Assembly (NCBI RefSeq): GCF_009796745.1
Contig: NZ_CP047024.1
Span: 4,588,001-4,652,000 of the forward strand
Length of the DNA: 64,000 nt
From: Paraglaciecola sp. L1A13
Lineage (GTDB): Bacteria > Pseudomonadota > Gammaproteobacteria > Enterobacterales > Alteromonadaceae
Direction: 5' to 3'
Positions 18,122-27,162 of this stretch are shown here, in pieces (the stretch's first letter is position 1; each line of letters begins with the position of its first letter). Under the pieces are notes generated by a model. That model ran no database searches, was not told where the DNA came from, and worked only from the letters and a program-made list of their open reading frames with translations. A program made the position numbers and the translations under genes.

Positions 18122-19174
18122 CTAAAACGGAGCTGGATATTGTTTTAATACAGTGGCGATATCGACTTTAGCCTGTTCACTAAGTGGCTTTTTAAACGCC
18201 GCAATATTTTCGTGTAATTGCGTCATATTTGTTGCGCCAATAATAGTTGATGTCACACCATCAACGTTATTACACCAAGCTAATGCTAATTCACAAGGTG
18301 TTAAACCATGTGCCTTAGCAACGTCCACATAGCCTGAAACGGCTAACTCAGTATTCTTGGTATCTCTGAAAATACCGTTACGTTGTTCTAACGTCCATCG
18401 GCTTCCTTCTGGACGTTGATTGTTCAGATACTTTCCGCTTAGCGCGCCGCCAGCAAGAGGTGACCAAGGTAAATAAGCAATATTTTCTGCTACGCAATGT
18501 TCTATAAGATACGGCCAATCCTTGCTGTGCAACAAATTAAACTCGTTTTGCATCGACACCATACGTGGCAAATCATATTGCTTACTCAAATTTAAGTATT
18601 GCGTTAGCCCCCACGGAGTTTCGTTTGATAAACCACAGAAACGGATCTTGCCCTGTTCGACACAGGTGTTCAAAGCTTGAAGAACCGCTAGCATTTGTGC
18701 GGTTTCTGCGGCACTGTCAGTCTTAGAGAAACTAACGCGGCCCACCGCGTGTTTGGCAAAATGTGGTGATGTTCGATTTGGCCAATGCAGCTGATACAAG
18801 TCAATATAATCGGTGTTTAAACGCTTTAATGAATCATCTACCGCCTTTATCACTGATGCTGGAGAAATTGGGCTCCCTTGACGAATATAAGATAAGCCCG
18901 GCCCGACAATTTTTGAAGCCAAAATGATATTTTTTCGACGCTCAGGATGACGCCCCAGCCAGTCACCAATAATCCTCTCTGTTTGACCATATTTTTCCCC
19001 CGATGGAGGTACCGGGTATAATTCAGCAGTGTCGACAAAGTTAACGCCTTGTTCAAGGGCATATTCAATTTGCTGATCTGCGTCCTGCTGTGTATTTTGC
19101 ACGCCCCAAGTCATTGAACCTAAGCACACTCGGGAAACAGACAGACCACTATGGCCTAATTCCGAATAATTCAT
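18122..19174 (-). CDS. Aldo-keto reductase, Tas-like
   Basis: An NADP(H)-dependent oxidoreductase with a TIM-barrel fold, 350 residues. The catalytic tetrad is visible: Asp and Tyr in FVDTAELYPVPP, Lys in ILASKIVGPG and His in YQLHWPNR. The TAELYPVPP segment and the overall length match E. coli Tas. The C-terminal NADP-binding part reads TSTIIGATNMTQLHENI. ATG start with AGGA upstream. The physiological substrate is unknown; Tas-like enzymes reduce various aldehydes. It lies upstream of gcdH on the same strand. Confidence 0.9.
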   Translation of the reverse strand: MNYSELGHSGLSVSRVCLGSMTWGVQNTQQDADQQIEYALEQGVNFVDTAELYPVPPSGEKYGQTERIIGDWLGRHPERRKNIILASKIVGPGLSYIRQGSPISPASVIKAVDDSLKRLNTDYIDLYQLHWPNRTSPHFAKHAVGRVSFSKTDSAAETAQMLAVLQALNTCVEQGKIRFCGLSNETPWGLTQYLNLSKQYDLPRMVSMQNEFNLLHSKDWPYLIEHCVAENIAYLPWSPLAGGALSGKYLNNQRPEGSRWTLEQRNGIFRDTKNTELAVSGYVDVAKAHGLTPCELALAWCNNVDGVTSTIIGATNMTQLHENIAAFKKPLSEQAKVDIATVLKQYPAPF

Positions 19175-19272
19175 TTATATTCCTTATTTTTCTGCATTTG
19201 CGGGATGGTTCGACCTATTATACTTGCCTATCTTTTTGCGCGCGCAGCTGGAAATGTTATCAGATATTACCG

Positions 19273-20034
19273 TCAGTCATTATTCATTGGACTAGGCGAC
19301 TCAGGTAACTTATACAATTTATATAGCAAATCAGGTTGATATAAAGCTTCGATCGCCTTGGTTAGATCGGGGATTACATTTTGATGTAATGATTTTTTGG
19401 AAAAATGAAACCAATTTGAATTTTCGGCAAGTACCAGTGGTGTACCAAAATCCTGTATATTTTCGCCCAATGCTATTAGGTTGTATTCAATTCCCTGTAA
19501 AGAGCCCACCACCGCATTAACCCGGTTCAATCTAAGCAAGTTAAGACCTTGAGCATAATCACTTACTTGGAGCTTACGCAATTGAGTGTCTTCATCAAAA
19601 GCTGTTGAAAAGCTCGCTCCGCGAATGACAGCAATATGATTCAGCAACAATAATTGATTATAAGTAGATAAATTTCTACCTGCTTGAGGTAGCACAATAA
19701 CCTTCGACTTTGAGATAGGCCCTATAAAGGTTACATAGTCGTCTAACTGAGCGTTTCGAAAAATAAGGGCTCCATCTAATGTTCCTCGTTGGACGCCGGA
19801 AATCACTCTTGCGTATGGCCAAAGTACGATATCAAACTTGATACCCGTTTTGACGCTTAACAAATCAAGGTAGCGTACGACTGAACCAGTTAGTTCATTC
19901 TCGCTGTTAACATAAGCAAATGGCGCAAATCCAGGTACACCTACTTTTAATGTAGTCGTTTGAGGTGGCGTTTTGGCAACAAGCTGAGCTGAAAAAGCGC
20001 AAAAGATAAAGCACAACAGTAGCCACTTAAACAT
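19273..20034 (-). CDS. Periplasmic binding protein, family 3
   Basis: A 253-residue secreted protein: signal peptide MFKWLLLCFIFCAFSAQLVA, then a family-3 (amino-acid-type) solute-binding fold starting TLKVGVPGFAPFAYVNSEN and continuing ELTGSVVRYLDLL. Typical later parts include RGTLDGALIFRNAQLDDYVTF in place of the common GxxD region, and LLRLNRVNAVVGS. No ABC permease or ATPase is near, as with many marine orphan family-3 proteins, some of which act as sensors. The ligand is unknown. Confidence 0.82.
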   Translation of the reverse strand: MFKWLLLCFIFCAFSAQLVAKTPPQTTTLKVGVPGFAPFAYVNSENELTGSVVRYLDLLSVKTGIKFDIVLWPYARVISGVQRGTLDGALIFRNAQLDDYVTFIGPISKSKVIVLPQAGRNLSTYNQLLLLNHIAVIRGASFSTAFDEDTQLRKLQVSDYAQGLNLLRLNRVNAVVGSLQGIEYNLIALGENIQDFGTPLVLAENSNWFHFSKKSLHQNVIPDLTKAIEALYQPDLLYKLYKLPESPSPMNND

Positions 20035-20252
20035 ATTTCATCACTAAATTATCGCCCAAAATGAAGGTTATTGATTATTTATGGTTCACTAAATTAATAA
20101 TACGCAACCGATAAACGAAGTACAGAAAAACATAGTCGTTATAGCAACCCAAATTAATCATTAAGCATATGAAAACATACCTCGGTTTATTTGACTAGGC
20201 GACACATCAAGGATCGATTCGAAATTTTGCGCCAGTCACTTTTCTTCAGACA

Positions 20253-20279
20253 TAAAAAAAGGCCACCGAAGTGACCTTA
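20253..20279 (-). terminator. Intrinsic terminator of tuf
   Basis: On the minus strand AAGGTCAC pairs with GTGGCCTT around a TTCG tetraloop, followed by a run of seven T. It lies 21 bases beyond the tuf stop and closes the tRNA-tuf transcription unit. Confidence 0.9.
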
Positions 20280-20300
20280 TTAAATTCTTAATCTAAACGA

Positions 20301-21482
20301 TTATAGAATTTTAGATACTACACCAGCACCAACTGTGCGGCCACCTTCACGGATAGCGAAGCGTAAACCTTCGTCCATCGCGATAGGTGCAATCAATTCA
20401 ACTACGAATTTAAGGTTGTCACCAGGCATAACCATTTCTACGCCTTCAGGAAGCTCTACAGCACCTGTTACGTCAGTTGTACGGAAGTAGAACTGTGGAC
20501 GGTAACCTTTAAAGAACGGAGTATGACGGCCGCCTTCATCTTTAGACAACACGTAAACTTCTGCTTCGAACTTAGTGTGTGGGTTGATTGAACCAGGCTT
20601 AGCCAATACTTGACCACGCTCTACGTCTTCACGCTTAGTTCCACGCAACAATGCGCCGATGTTCTCGCCTGCACGACCTTCGTCAAGCAATTTACGGAAC
20701 ATTTCAACACCTGTACAAACGCTCTTAGTAGTGTCTTTCATACCAACGATTTCAACTTCGTCGCCAGTTTTAACAATACCACGTTCAACACGACCAGTTA
20801 CAACCGTACCACGACCTGAAATTGAGAAAACATCTTCAATTGGAAGTAGGAAAGGCTTATCAATATCACGCTCTGGCTCTGGGATGTATGAATCAAGGGC
20901 TTCTGCAAGCTCGATGATTTTAGCTTCCCATTTCTCTTCGCCTTCAAGGGCTTTAAGAGCTGAACCTTGGATAACAGGTAAGTCATCGCCAGGGAATTCG
21001 TATTCAGAAAGTAATTCACGTACTTCCATTTCTACCAATTCTAATAATTCTTCGTCGTCTACCATGTCACATTTGTTCATGAAAACGATCATGTAAGGTA
21101 CGCCAACCTGACGGCCTAACAAGATGTGCTCACGAGTTTGTGGCATAGGACCATCAGTCGCTGCAACTACTAAGATTGCGCCATCCATTTGAGCAGCACC
21201 AGTGATCATGTTTTTAACATAATCGGCGTGTCCAGGACAGTCAACGTGTGCGTAGTGACGTGCAGGAGTATCGTATTCAACGTGAGACGTTGAAATAGTG
21301 ATACCACGCTCGCGCTCTTCAGGAGCGTTATCGATTTGATCGAATGCAGATGCGTTACCGCCGTACGTTTTAGCTAGTACAGTAGTAATTGCAGCTGTTA
21401 ATGTTGTTTTACCGTGGTCAACGTGGCCGATAGTACCGACGTTTACATGCGGTTTAGTACGTTCAAACTTTGCTTTTGCCAT
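20301..21482 (-). CDS. tuf: Elongation factor Tu
   Basis: GTP-dependent carrier of aminoacyl-tRNA to the ribosome. The 393-residue product is full length: [11 protein letters not shown]-loop, ERGITI with switch [13 protein letters not shown], and the C-terminal [20 protein letters not shown] and [10 protein letters not shown]. It is preceded on the same strand by tRNA-Thr, Tyr, Gly and Thr genes, which identifies it positionally with E. coli tufB. In E. coli secE-nusG follow; here they do not. Codon use is strongly biased, as expected for a highly expressed gene. Confidence 0.99.
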   Translation of the reverse strand: MAKAKFERTKPHVNVGTIGHVDHGKTTLTAAITTVLAKTYGGNASAFDQIDNAPEERERGITISTSHVEYDTPARHYAHVDCPGHADYVKNMITGAAQMDGAILVVAATDGPMPQTREHILLGRQVGVPYMIVFMNKCDMVDDEELLELVEMEVRELLSEYEFPGDDLPVIQGSALKALEGEEKWEAKIIELAEALDSYIPEPERDIDKPFLLPIEDVFSISGRGTVVTGRVERGIVKTGDEVEIVGMKDTTKSVCTGVEMFRKLLDEGRAGENIGALLRGTKREDVERGQVLAKPGSINPHTKFEAEVYVLSKDEGGRHTPFFKGYRPQFYFRTTDVTGAVELPEGVEMVMPGDNLKFVVELIAPIAMDEGLRFAIREGGRTVGAGVVSKIL

Positions 21483-21544
21483 TGTCTATTCCTCAGCAAA
21501 TATACATTAAGAAAAAATTATTATTGAGATGGGAAAGAGAAGAG

Positions 21545-21620
21545 TGGTGCTGATAGGCAGATTCGAACTGCCGACCTCACCCTTACCAAGGGTGCGCTCT
21601 ACCAACTGAGCCATATCAGC
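21545..21620 (-). tRNA. tRNA-Thr (GGT)
   Basis: A cloverleaf of 76 bases with encoded CCA. The acceptor arms GCTGATA/TATCAGC pair fully, the anticodon loop is TTGGTAA (anticodon GGT) and the T loop is GTTCGAATC. It corresponds to thrT in the E. coli order and is the last tRNA before tuf. Confidence 0.97.
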
Positions 21621-21631
21621 ATTTCACAAAA

Positions 21632-21705
21632 TGGAGCGGACGGCGAGAATCGAACTCGCAGCTTTAGCTTGGAAGGCTAAGGTATTACCACTATACGACG
21701 TCCGC
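21632..21705 (-). tRNA. tRNA-Gly (TCC)
   Basis: A 74-base cloverleaf with encoded CCA. Acceptor GCGGACG/CGTCCGC, anticodon loop CTTCCAA (TCC) and T arm CGAGTTCGATTCTCG. It corresponds to glyT, between the Tyr and Thr tRNAs. Confidence 0.97.
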
Positions 21706-21737
21706 ACGATCTACTCTCATACATATCAAGTAAAAAG

Positions 21738-21822
21738 TGGTGGAGGGGGCAGGATTCGAACCTGCGAAGGCTGAGCCGTCAGATTTACAGTCTGATCCCG
21801 TTGACCGCTTGGGTACCCCTCC
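21738..21822 (-). tRNA. tRNA-Tyr (GTA)
   Basis: A class II cloverleaf of 85 bases with encoded CCA and a long variable arm. Acceptor GGAGGGG/CCCCTCC, anticodon loop CTGTAAA (GTA). It corresponds to tyrU. Confidence 0.97.
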
Positions 21823-21829
21823 AGATTGA

Positions 21830-21905
<76 letters not shown>

Positions 21906-21925
21906 ACGTCATCAAGTGGGTGCGG

Positions 21926-21954
21926 ATATTAGAGTAACATTTGCCATCGTGCAA
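21926..21954 (-). promoter_or_regulatory. Promoter of the tRNA-tuf operon
   Basis: On the minus strand a -35 TTGCAC (21949-21954) and a -10 TAATAT (21926-21931) are separated by 17 bases. A CCGCACCC stretch follows the -10, the GC-rich discriminator usual for stringently controlled stable-RNA promoters. It is 20 bases before the first tRNA. Confidence 0.75.
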
Positions 21955-22064
21955 GAGGCAATTATTAAAAAAATACTTTTTTTGTGTTGTTTGCTTAAAA
22001 ATTCAGCTAATTTGCTATTAAGTTACGTATTTGGGTGTTTTTAGAACAGTTATTCATATTAAAT

Positions 22065-22805
22065 TTAGATGAATAAATATTCCAGTAAGCCAAATAAAAC
22101 TAAATTTTCGTGAAAATAGTGATGTACAGGTGCGTTATTTTTCACCATTCTCTGTCCACCACCTGTAATAATCACAGAATATTCGGAATTTACCTCGGCA
22201 ACTTTTTGCTCAGCAGCAAAAATAAACCCTTTAACGGCTGCAGCGCATCCCATATTGACACAATCCACTGTTTGCTTTCCTAACGACAAATCGTTTGGAA
22301 AAACATCATTCGCAAACACTAACTCGGTATTGTTAATTAAACTATCGCGCATCAAACTAAAACCTGGGGCTATCCATCCCCCTAGATGCCTATTCCCTAA
22401 CACTAGATCACAGGTATTAGCCGTACCTAAATCAATAACAGCATAGGCTTGAGTTTGACATAACCTGCGGCCAGCCAATACAGCCAGCCAGCGGTCAGCG
22501 CCTAATGTGGCATAATTGCTGTACGCGCATTGCATGCCAAAGGCGTTAGTTTGGGTTTTCACTATCGTTAGGGGAACATCCAATTCTGTGCATAAGATCC
22601 GCAGTCGCGCAACTTGTTCGCCCTGTCCTACCGCTGCCACGATCACCCGCTGACTTTGGTTGATATTATCTTTAAGAGCCTTCACGTTATTACTACGCAT
22701 AATAGCTAAAGGTTGACCGAAAACCTCTTTGCTTGCTTCTACCATTGCGCTCTTAATATAGCTGTTACCAATATCCAAGAGTAAAGCCTTAGTTCGCTCT
22801 GACAC
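22065..22805 (-). CDS. coaX: Type III pantothenate kinase
   Basis: Phosphorylates pantothenate, the first step of coenzyme A synthesis; type III enzymes are not feedback-inhibited by CoA. The 246-residue product has the ASKHA-fold marks: LLLDIGNSYIKSAM phosphate loop near the start, YSNYATLGADRWLAVLAG, AYAVIDLGTANTCDLV and GGWIAPGFSLMRDSL. The GTG at 22805 is chosen because GGAG lies six bases before it; it overlaps birA by 17 bp. It occupies the place E. coli gives to the unrelated type I kinase coaA. Confidence 0.92.
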   Translation of the reverse strand: MSERTKALLLDIGNSYIKSAMVEASKEVFGQPLAIMRSNNVKALKDNINQSQRVIVAAVGQGEQVARLRILCTELDVPLTIVKTQTNAFGMQCAYSNYATLGADRWLAVLAGRRLCQTQAYAVIDLGTANTCDLVLGNRHLGGWIAPGFSLMRDSLINNTELVFANDVFPNDLSLGKQTVDCVNMGCAAAVKGFIFAAEQKVAEVNSEYSVIITGGGQRMVKNNAPVHHYFHENLVLFGLLEYLFI

Positions 22806-23775
22806 TGATTTCTCCACCGTTGTAAGCTTGCACACCGTCAGTTTGTTGTAACAGCAGTGCACCAGTTGCATCTATACCTTTGCAAATACCCTTTACCGTT
22901 TTATTGCCTATGACTAATGTAATAGGCTTGTCGCGAAACACATTGCGTTCACGCCAAGTTTCTATAAAAGTTTCAAGCCCCGAGTGACTAAAGACCTCCA
23001 TACAACAAGTCAATTCATCAAGCAATAAGGCGCTGATGCGATTACGCTCAAACCCTTCGGGATTTAACGTTGTTAAATCAATCCACGGTTGGTCTATTTT
23101 CTCACTACCTACATCTAAAGCCATATTTAATCCCACGCCTATGATGCAGTCACAAGCACCGCCCATTTGCCCTTCCACTTCAATTAAGACGCCGGCTAAT
23201 TTTTTTCCTCTGGCATAAATATCATTTGGCCACTTAAGTGCAATATCTTGATAGCCCGCCTTTTCTAATGCCCGTGTAATTGCCACACCGACGGCCAGAC
23301 TCAGTCCTGAAATAGATTGATAACCGCCAGCAAATTGCCAAAACTGTGATAAGTACAAGCTTGCACCATAGGGGGAAACCCATGTGCGCCCTCGGCGACC
23401 TCGCCCTGCGGTTTGTGCTTCAGCAAGGCACACGTCGCCATTTTTCAATGTAGCAATACGTTCTTTGAGATACTGATTCGTGGAATCTATTACATTAAGC
23501 AGTATAAGTTGCTTAGCATCAAAGTGTTGGCAGTGCGTGGCAATTAATTCACTGTTTAGTAGTTGAATAGGTTCAGCGAGCCGATAGCCCTTGCCCGTTA
23601 CACTGAATATATTTAGTCCCAACTCACTTAACGCTTTTATATATTTAGATACCGCGGTTCTAGAAATCCCCAACTCTTCGCCTAGGGTTTCGCCTGAGTA
23701 AAACTGGCCATCCGCCAATGCCTTTACAATATGGTTACGGATCATATCTGTTTGTTTGTTTGTGCCATGTCTCAT
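22789..23775 (-). CDS. birA: Biotin-protein ligase / biotin operon repressor BirA
   Basis: Activates biotin to biotinyl-AMP, transfers it to biotin carboxyl carrier protein, and represses biotin genes. The 328-residue product has an N-terminal winged helix (IVKALADGQFYSGETLGEELGISR, about 15-65), the catalytic domain with DSTNQYL, AEAQTAGRGRRGRTW and LKWPNDIY, and a C-terminal SH3-like domain ending GGEISVR. Having the DNA-binding domain, it is the regulatory type. It overlaps murB by four bases (ATGA) and coaX by 17. Confidence 0.97.
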   Translation of the reverse strand: MRHGTNKQTDMIRNHIVKALADGQFYSGETLGEELGISRTAVSKYIKALSELGLNIFSVTGKGYRLAEPIQLLNSELIATHCQHFDAKQLILLNVIDSTNQYLKERIATLKNGDVCLAEAQTAGRGRRGRTWVSPYGASLYLSQFWQFAGGYQSISGLSLAVGVAITRALEKAGYQDIALKWPNDIYARGKKLAGVLIEVEGQMGGACDCIIGVGLNMALDVGSEKIDQPWIDLTTLNPEGFERNRISALLLDELTCCMEVFSHSGLETFIETWRERNVFRDKPITLVIGNKTVKGICKGIDATGALLLQQTDGVQAYNGGEISVRAN

Positions 23776-24800
23776 AGTAAAACGGTTCCCTTGGCGCCGA
23801 TTAATTGAACTTCGTGTTCTAATACAATATTGAACTGTCGCTCAACCGCTTGTTTAATCTTGCGAGCTAATGTGACCAATTGTGTTCCGGTACCTTGCCC
23901 TAAATTAGTCAGTACAAGTGCCTGTTCAGGGTGGCAACGAATATCGCCCTCCTGCTGTCCTTTAAAACCAAGTTGCTCGATCAGCCATCCCGCTGGAATT
24001 TTCACCTCATGGATATTCGTCTCATAATACGGCATATGGGGAAAACGTTGTTGAAGTAAACCCAGTGCTGTGCGGCTGATAATAGGATTTTTAAAAAAGC
24101 TTCCCGCATTACCCAGTCTTTTAGGGTCAGGCAATTTTGCTTGCCTCACCTCAACAACTTTATTAAATATATCTTGAGCACTCGGAGCGCTTAACGCCGC
24201 GAGCTCGCCGTAGGTAACCACAGGTTGCCAACTTTTTGCTAAAGAGAACGTGACGCCGACAATCATCACTTTTTGCCACAATTTATTTTTAAAAACACTA
24301 TCTCGATAACCAAACGCACAATCCTTGTTCGCAATATGACATAACTGATTATTGGCGTAGTCAATGTATTGTACAGATTGGATAAAGCGCTCTATTTCAA
24401 CACCATAAGCGCCAATATTTTGAATAGGGGCAGCGCCTACTGTTCCGGGTATCAACGCGAGATTTTCGAATCCACGTATATTATGCTGCAAACACCAAAT
24501 TACGAGCTGATGCCAGTTTTCACCAGCGGCAACATTTAGCGTGTAATGACCGTCATCTTCACTTACGGTAATTCCTTTGAGCGCCATTTCAACTACTGTT
24601 CCCTCATAATCCTCGATAAAAGCAGTGTTACTGCCTTGACCAAGTAAATAAAATGGAGCGTATTTATGATGTTCGACAAAGTCGTGCGCATCGCTCAAGG
24701 TTTGAATACAGGCTAAGTCGTTACTGCTCGCTCGCAGTCCAAAGGTATGTAGATGTTGTAGAGATTTCAATATGACAACCCATTGACTATTTTGCGCCAT
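23772..24800 (-). CDS. murB: UDP-N-acetylenolpyruvoylglucosamine reductase MurB
   Basis: FAD enzyme that reduces UDP-GlcNAc-enolpyruvate to UDP-MurNAc in peptidoglycan synthesis. The ATG at 24800 gives 342 residues, exactly the E. coli length; the longer frame would need TTG. Motifs include LLGQGSNTAFIEDYEG, NLALIPGTVGAAPIQNIGAYG for FAD, FGYRDSVFK, and the catalytic-Ser region RLGNAGSFFKNP. Type I architecture with the extra C-terminal segment ending LEHEVQLIG. It starts the murB-birA-coaX run with four-base overlap to birA. Confidence 0.97.
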   Translation of the reverse strand: MAQNSQWVVILKSLQHLHTFGLRASSNDLACIQTLSDAHDFVEHHKYAPFYLLGQGSNTAFIEDYEGTVVEMALKGITVSEDDGHYTLNVAAGENWHQLVIWCLQHNIRGFENLALIPGTVGAAPIQNIGAYGVEIERFIQSVQYIDYANNQLCHIANKDCAFGYRDSVFKNKLWQKVMIVGVTFSLAKSWQPVVTYGELAALSAPSAQDIFNKVVEVRQAKLPDPKRLGNAGSFFKNPIISRTALGLLQQRFPHMPYYETNIHEVKIPAGWLIEQLGFKGQQEGDIRCHPEQALVLTNLGQGTGTQLVTLARKIKQAVERQFNIVLEHEVQLIGAKGTVLL

Positions 24801-24897
24801 TCTAGCCAAGGGATGAGGGAAAACAAAGGCGTGTTTTTGATTTCAACCAAGAGGTGTTAGCTTGCGCTCAAACCAAAAGCACGCTTAATACGACTCA

Positions 24898-25131
24898 TTA
24901 AGCTGAGTCCTTATGAATATTTGAGCGAAAGTCTTTTACCCGATTATATACCACGCCTAAAATAGGTAACTCTGCCGCATGCACACGTTGTAGTGCTAGC
25001 AGCAAGTCGGCACTCTCGTTTTTTTGACATCGCAGACAATCATAATACCATCTACATACTTACCTACTGCAATAGCATACTGACAGTATCAATGGGTGGT
25101 TTTCAATTACCACCGGCTGGTAATAACTCCT
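24898..25131 (-). pseudogene. Decayed 3' end of a BY-type tyrosine kinase gene
   Basis: Three overlapping short frames on the minus strand join into one recognisable protein tail: QPVVIENHPLILS, then YAIAVGKYVDGIMIVCDVKK, then ESADLLLALQRVHAAELPI with ILGVVYNRVKDF, ending in TAA at 24898. This matches the end of the P-loop kinase domain of bacterial tyrosine autokinases and chain-length regulators of exopolysaccharide export (pattern DTPPVL..SDA..IA..VDGV..V......LGVV.N.V). At least two frameshifts separate the parts and the Walker motifs are missing. It is a relic, not a gene; the origin of the fragment is unknown. Confidence 0.6.
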
Positions 25132-25478
25132 CAGCTTTCACAGGAATGCGCAAAACTTGGTTTTGAGGTACAAGCCAGAACATCAGATGGAATAGGACGG
25201 CTAGGCATAAATAGGACTTAGCTATAATCACAAAATAATAGCCAATTACTCGCGGCGTACAGGACGTTAGCCACTAATGTATATGCTGAGTTTTAGCAAC
25301 AGATGTATTCACGTTTTATTATTCTTATTATGTGAAAGTAAGCGTTTAAACACTTTTTATTATTTTTACATCGTAAAAGAATAGCGTTCAAATTCGCCTA
25401 GACTTTAGTCTAATAAGAACAAATGATATGTAAGTGTTGTTTGCTAAGGTCTAACAGGCAGGAATATAGAGCACAGAT
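25132..25478. other. Intergenic stretch upstream of the kinase relic
   Basis: No supportable gene. On the minus strand a 56-codon hydrophobic frame (about 25110-25280) ends with IPVKAEELLPAGGN and could be more debris of the same lost gene, but the composition is AT-driven and it has no recognisable family. The rest is AT-rich and holds no clear hairpin before the SulP terminator. Confidence 0.4.
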
Positions 25479-25507
25479 AAAAAAGCCGCCTCGATTGAGA
25501 CGGCTAT
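25479..25507 (-). terminator. Terminator of the carbonic anhydrase-SulP operon
   Basis: On the minus strand AGCCGTCTC pairs with GAGGCGGCT around AATC, followed by six T. It lies a few bases beyond the SulP stop. Confidence 0.9.
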
Positions 25508-25513
25508 ATTGAT

Positions 25514-27154
25514 TTAATTTTCCAGAGGTTTAGGTGCCCCTGTTATTTTCATTTTTGGCTGACCATCAATAACTCTGACCGCCGTTTCCAATGCTTCAAT
25601 TAATGTAACGCTTTCAAAATCGGCGAGTGTACTTCCGTTAATCGCCACCAGTACCTCTTTGACATCTTCGTTCATACCACAGATATACATTAATTTACCT
25701 GCTGCGTGGGTATCAGATGCAATCGTATCAACGGCCATCGCTGCCGATACATCCATTGCTGGCACCCGGGAAAAATCTAAAATTAGTACTTCAGACCCTG
25801 GTTTAACATGCTGTCGTACATGATGACCTAAGTCTGCAGCCGCACCAAAACTCAATGGACCTGAGAAATTAAATACGTTTACTTTTCCATGACCTTTTTC
25901 GAGTAAAGCTTGCTCTACCGGATCATTCGACACCTGAGGAATAGCCCGTAGTTGAGCAATTTGTATTTGAGCAATTTGTCTCACATACGCTAATGCCGCC
26001 AACACAACACCTACTCCAACCGCTGTGATTAAATCGACAAAAACGGTTAAGCCAAGTACAAGCACCATTAGTGCGAAATCCCAACGGGGTCCGTTATGCG
26101 CTCGTTTAATATAGCGCCAGTCGATGATATCAAGACCAACTTTAACCAAAATACCAGCTAAAACAGCATGCGGAATATTTGCAGCTAGAGGACTCAAACC
26201 CAATACAACGGCTAACAGTACTAGTGCGTGTACCATACCTGATAATCTAGTCTTACCACCAGAACGAATGTTAACTACAGTACGCATAGTCGCACCTGCA
26301 CCAGCAATGCCACCAAACAATCCTGCAACTGTGTTACCAATACCTTGACCAATTAACTCTTTATTACTCTCATGACGAGTACGAGTCATGTTATCGGCAA
26401 CAAGTGACGTTAATAAGCTGTCGATAGCGCCTAACACGGCCAAAATAAACGCCGCTTCTAACACAAGCCAAAAGTGACTTTGCTCGAACACTGGTATATG
26501 CAAACTAGGAAGGCCACTCGGGATTGCGCCTAGAACAGGTACGCTGGCAACTGCGAAACTAACAAGCGTACCAATAATCAACGCAGCCAGTGCTCCAGGC
26601 ATGTATTTGCCTAATTTAGCAGGCCAGTAGTAAGCGATAGCCAACGTAAGCCCACCTAGCGCAAGTGTAACGAAATTAGTATTCGCAACGGCGTGCGGCA
26701 AATAAGACAGAGCACCTAGTGTTCCTCCAGGAGGCTCGTGACCCAGCAAACGACCGAATTGCAATATTATGATAATCGCACCGATGCCCGTCATAAAACC
26801 TGATATAACAGGATAAGGTACTAAACGGATGTATTGCCCGACGCCAAGAAAGCCAAATATAATTTGAAGAATACCGGCTAAAATGACTGCGGTGAAAATC
26901 AACTCAACATTACCTGACAAACTCGCAAACAAGCCTGCAAGAACTACTATCATTGGACCTGTAGGACCAGAGATTTGTGATGGCGTGCCACCGAATAATG
27001 CGGCAAAAAAGCCCACAGCAATTGCACCATATAAACCGGCTAAAGGGCCGAGTCCTGATGCTACGCCTAATGCTAAGGCAAGGGGTAAAGCAACTATACC
27101 GGCAGTAATACCACCGGTCAGATCGCCGCGTAAATTCGATAAATCTAATTTCAT
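25514..27154 (-). CDS. SulP-family anion transporter with STAS domain
   Basis: A 546-residue inner-membrane transporter of the SulP/SLC26 family. It has the family opening DLTGGITAGIVALPLALALGV, about a dozen hydrophobic segments, GPTGPMIVV and LLGAIDSLLTSLVAD-like segments, and a C-terminal STAS domain (about 430-530, VLILDFSRVPAMDVSAAMAV). It is encoded 8 bp after a beta-carbonic anhydrase gene. SulP proteins that pair with carbonic anhydrase usually carry bicarbonate, as BicA does, so bicarbonate uptake is the best guess over sulfate. A divergent LysR regulator flanks the unit. Confidence 0.9.
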   Translation of the reverse strand: MKLDLSNLRGDLTGGITAGIVALPLALALGVASGLGPLAGLYGAIAVGFFAALFGGTPSQISGPTGPMIVVLAGLFASLSGNVELIFTAVILAGILQIIFGFLGVGQYIRLVPYPVISGFMTGIGAIIIILQFGRLLGHEPPGGTLGALSYLPHAVANTNFVTLALGGLTLAIAYYWPAKLGKYMPGALAALIIGTLVSFAVASVPVLGAIPSGLPSLHIPVFEQSHFWLVLEAAFILAVLGAIDSLLTSLVADNMTRTRHESNKELIGQGIGNTVAGLFGGIAGAGATMRTVVNIRSGGKTRLSGMVHALVLLAVVLGLSPLAANIPHAVLAGILVKVGLDIIDWRYIKRAHNGPRWDFALMVLVLGLTVFVDLITAVGVGVVLAALAYVRQIAQIQIAQLRAIPQVSNDPVEQALLEKGHGKVNVFNFSGPLSFGAAADLGHHVRQHVKPGSEVLILDFSRVPAMDVSAAMAVDTIASDTHAAGKLMYICGMNEDVKEVLVAINGSTLADFESVTLIEALETAVRVIDGQPKMKITGAPKPLEN

Positions 27155-27162
27155 TTAATTCT

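Noticed and set aside
20610..21096. Long plus-strand frames (69 and 145 codons) opposite tuf.
   Set aside because: They are antisense shadows of a highly codon-biased gene and show Ser/Thr-rich composition without domain features.
25110..25280. A 56-codon hydrophobic minus-strand frame ending AEELLPAGGN.
   Set aside because: Too short, AT-driven hydrophobic composition, no family; it is more likely debris next to the kinase relic than a gene.
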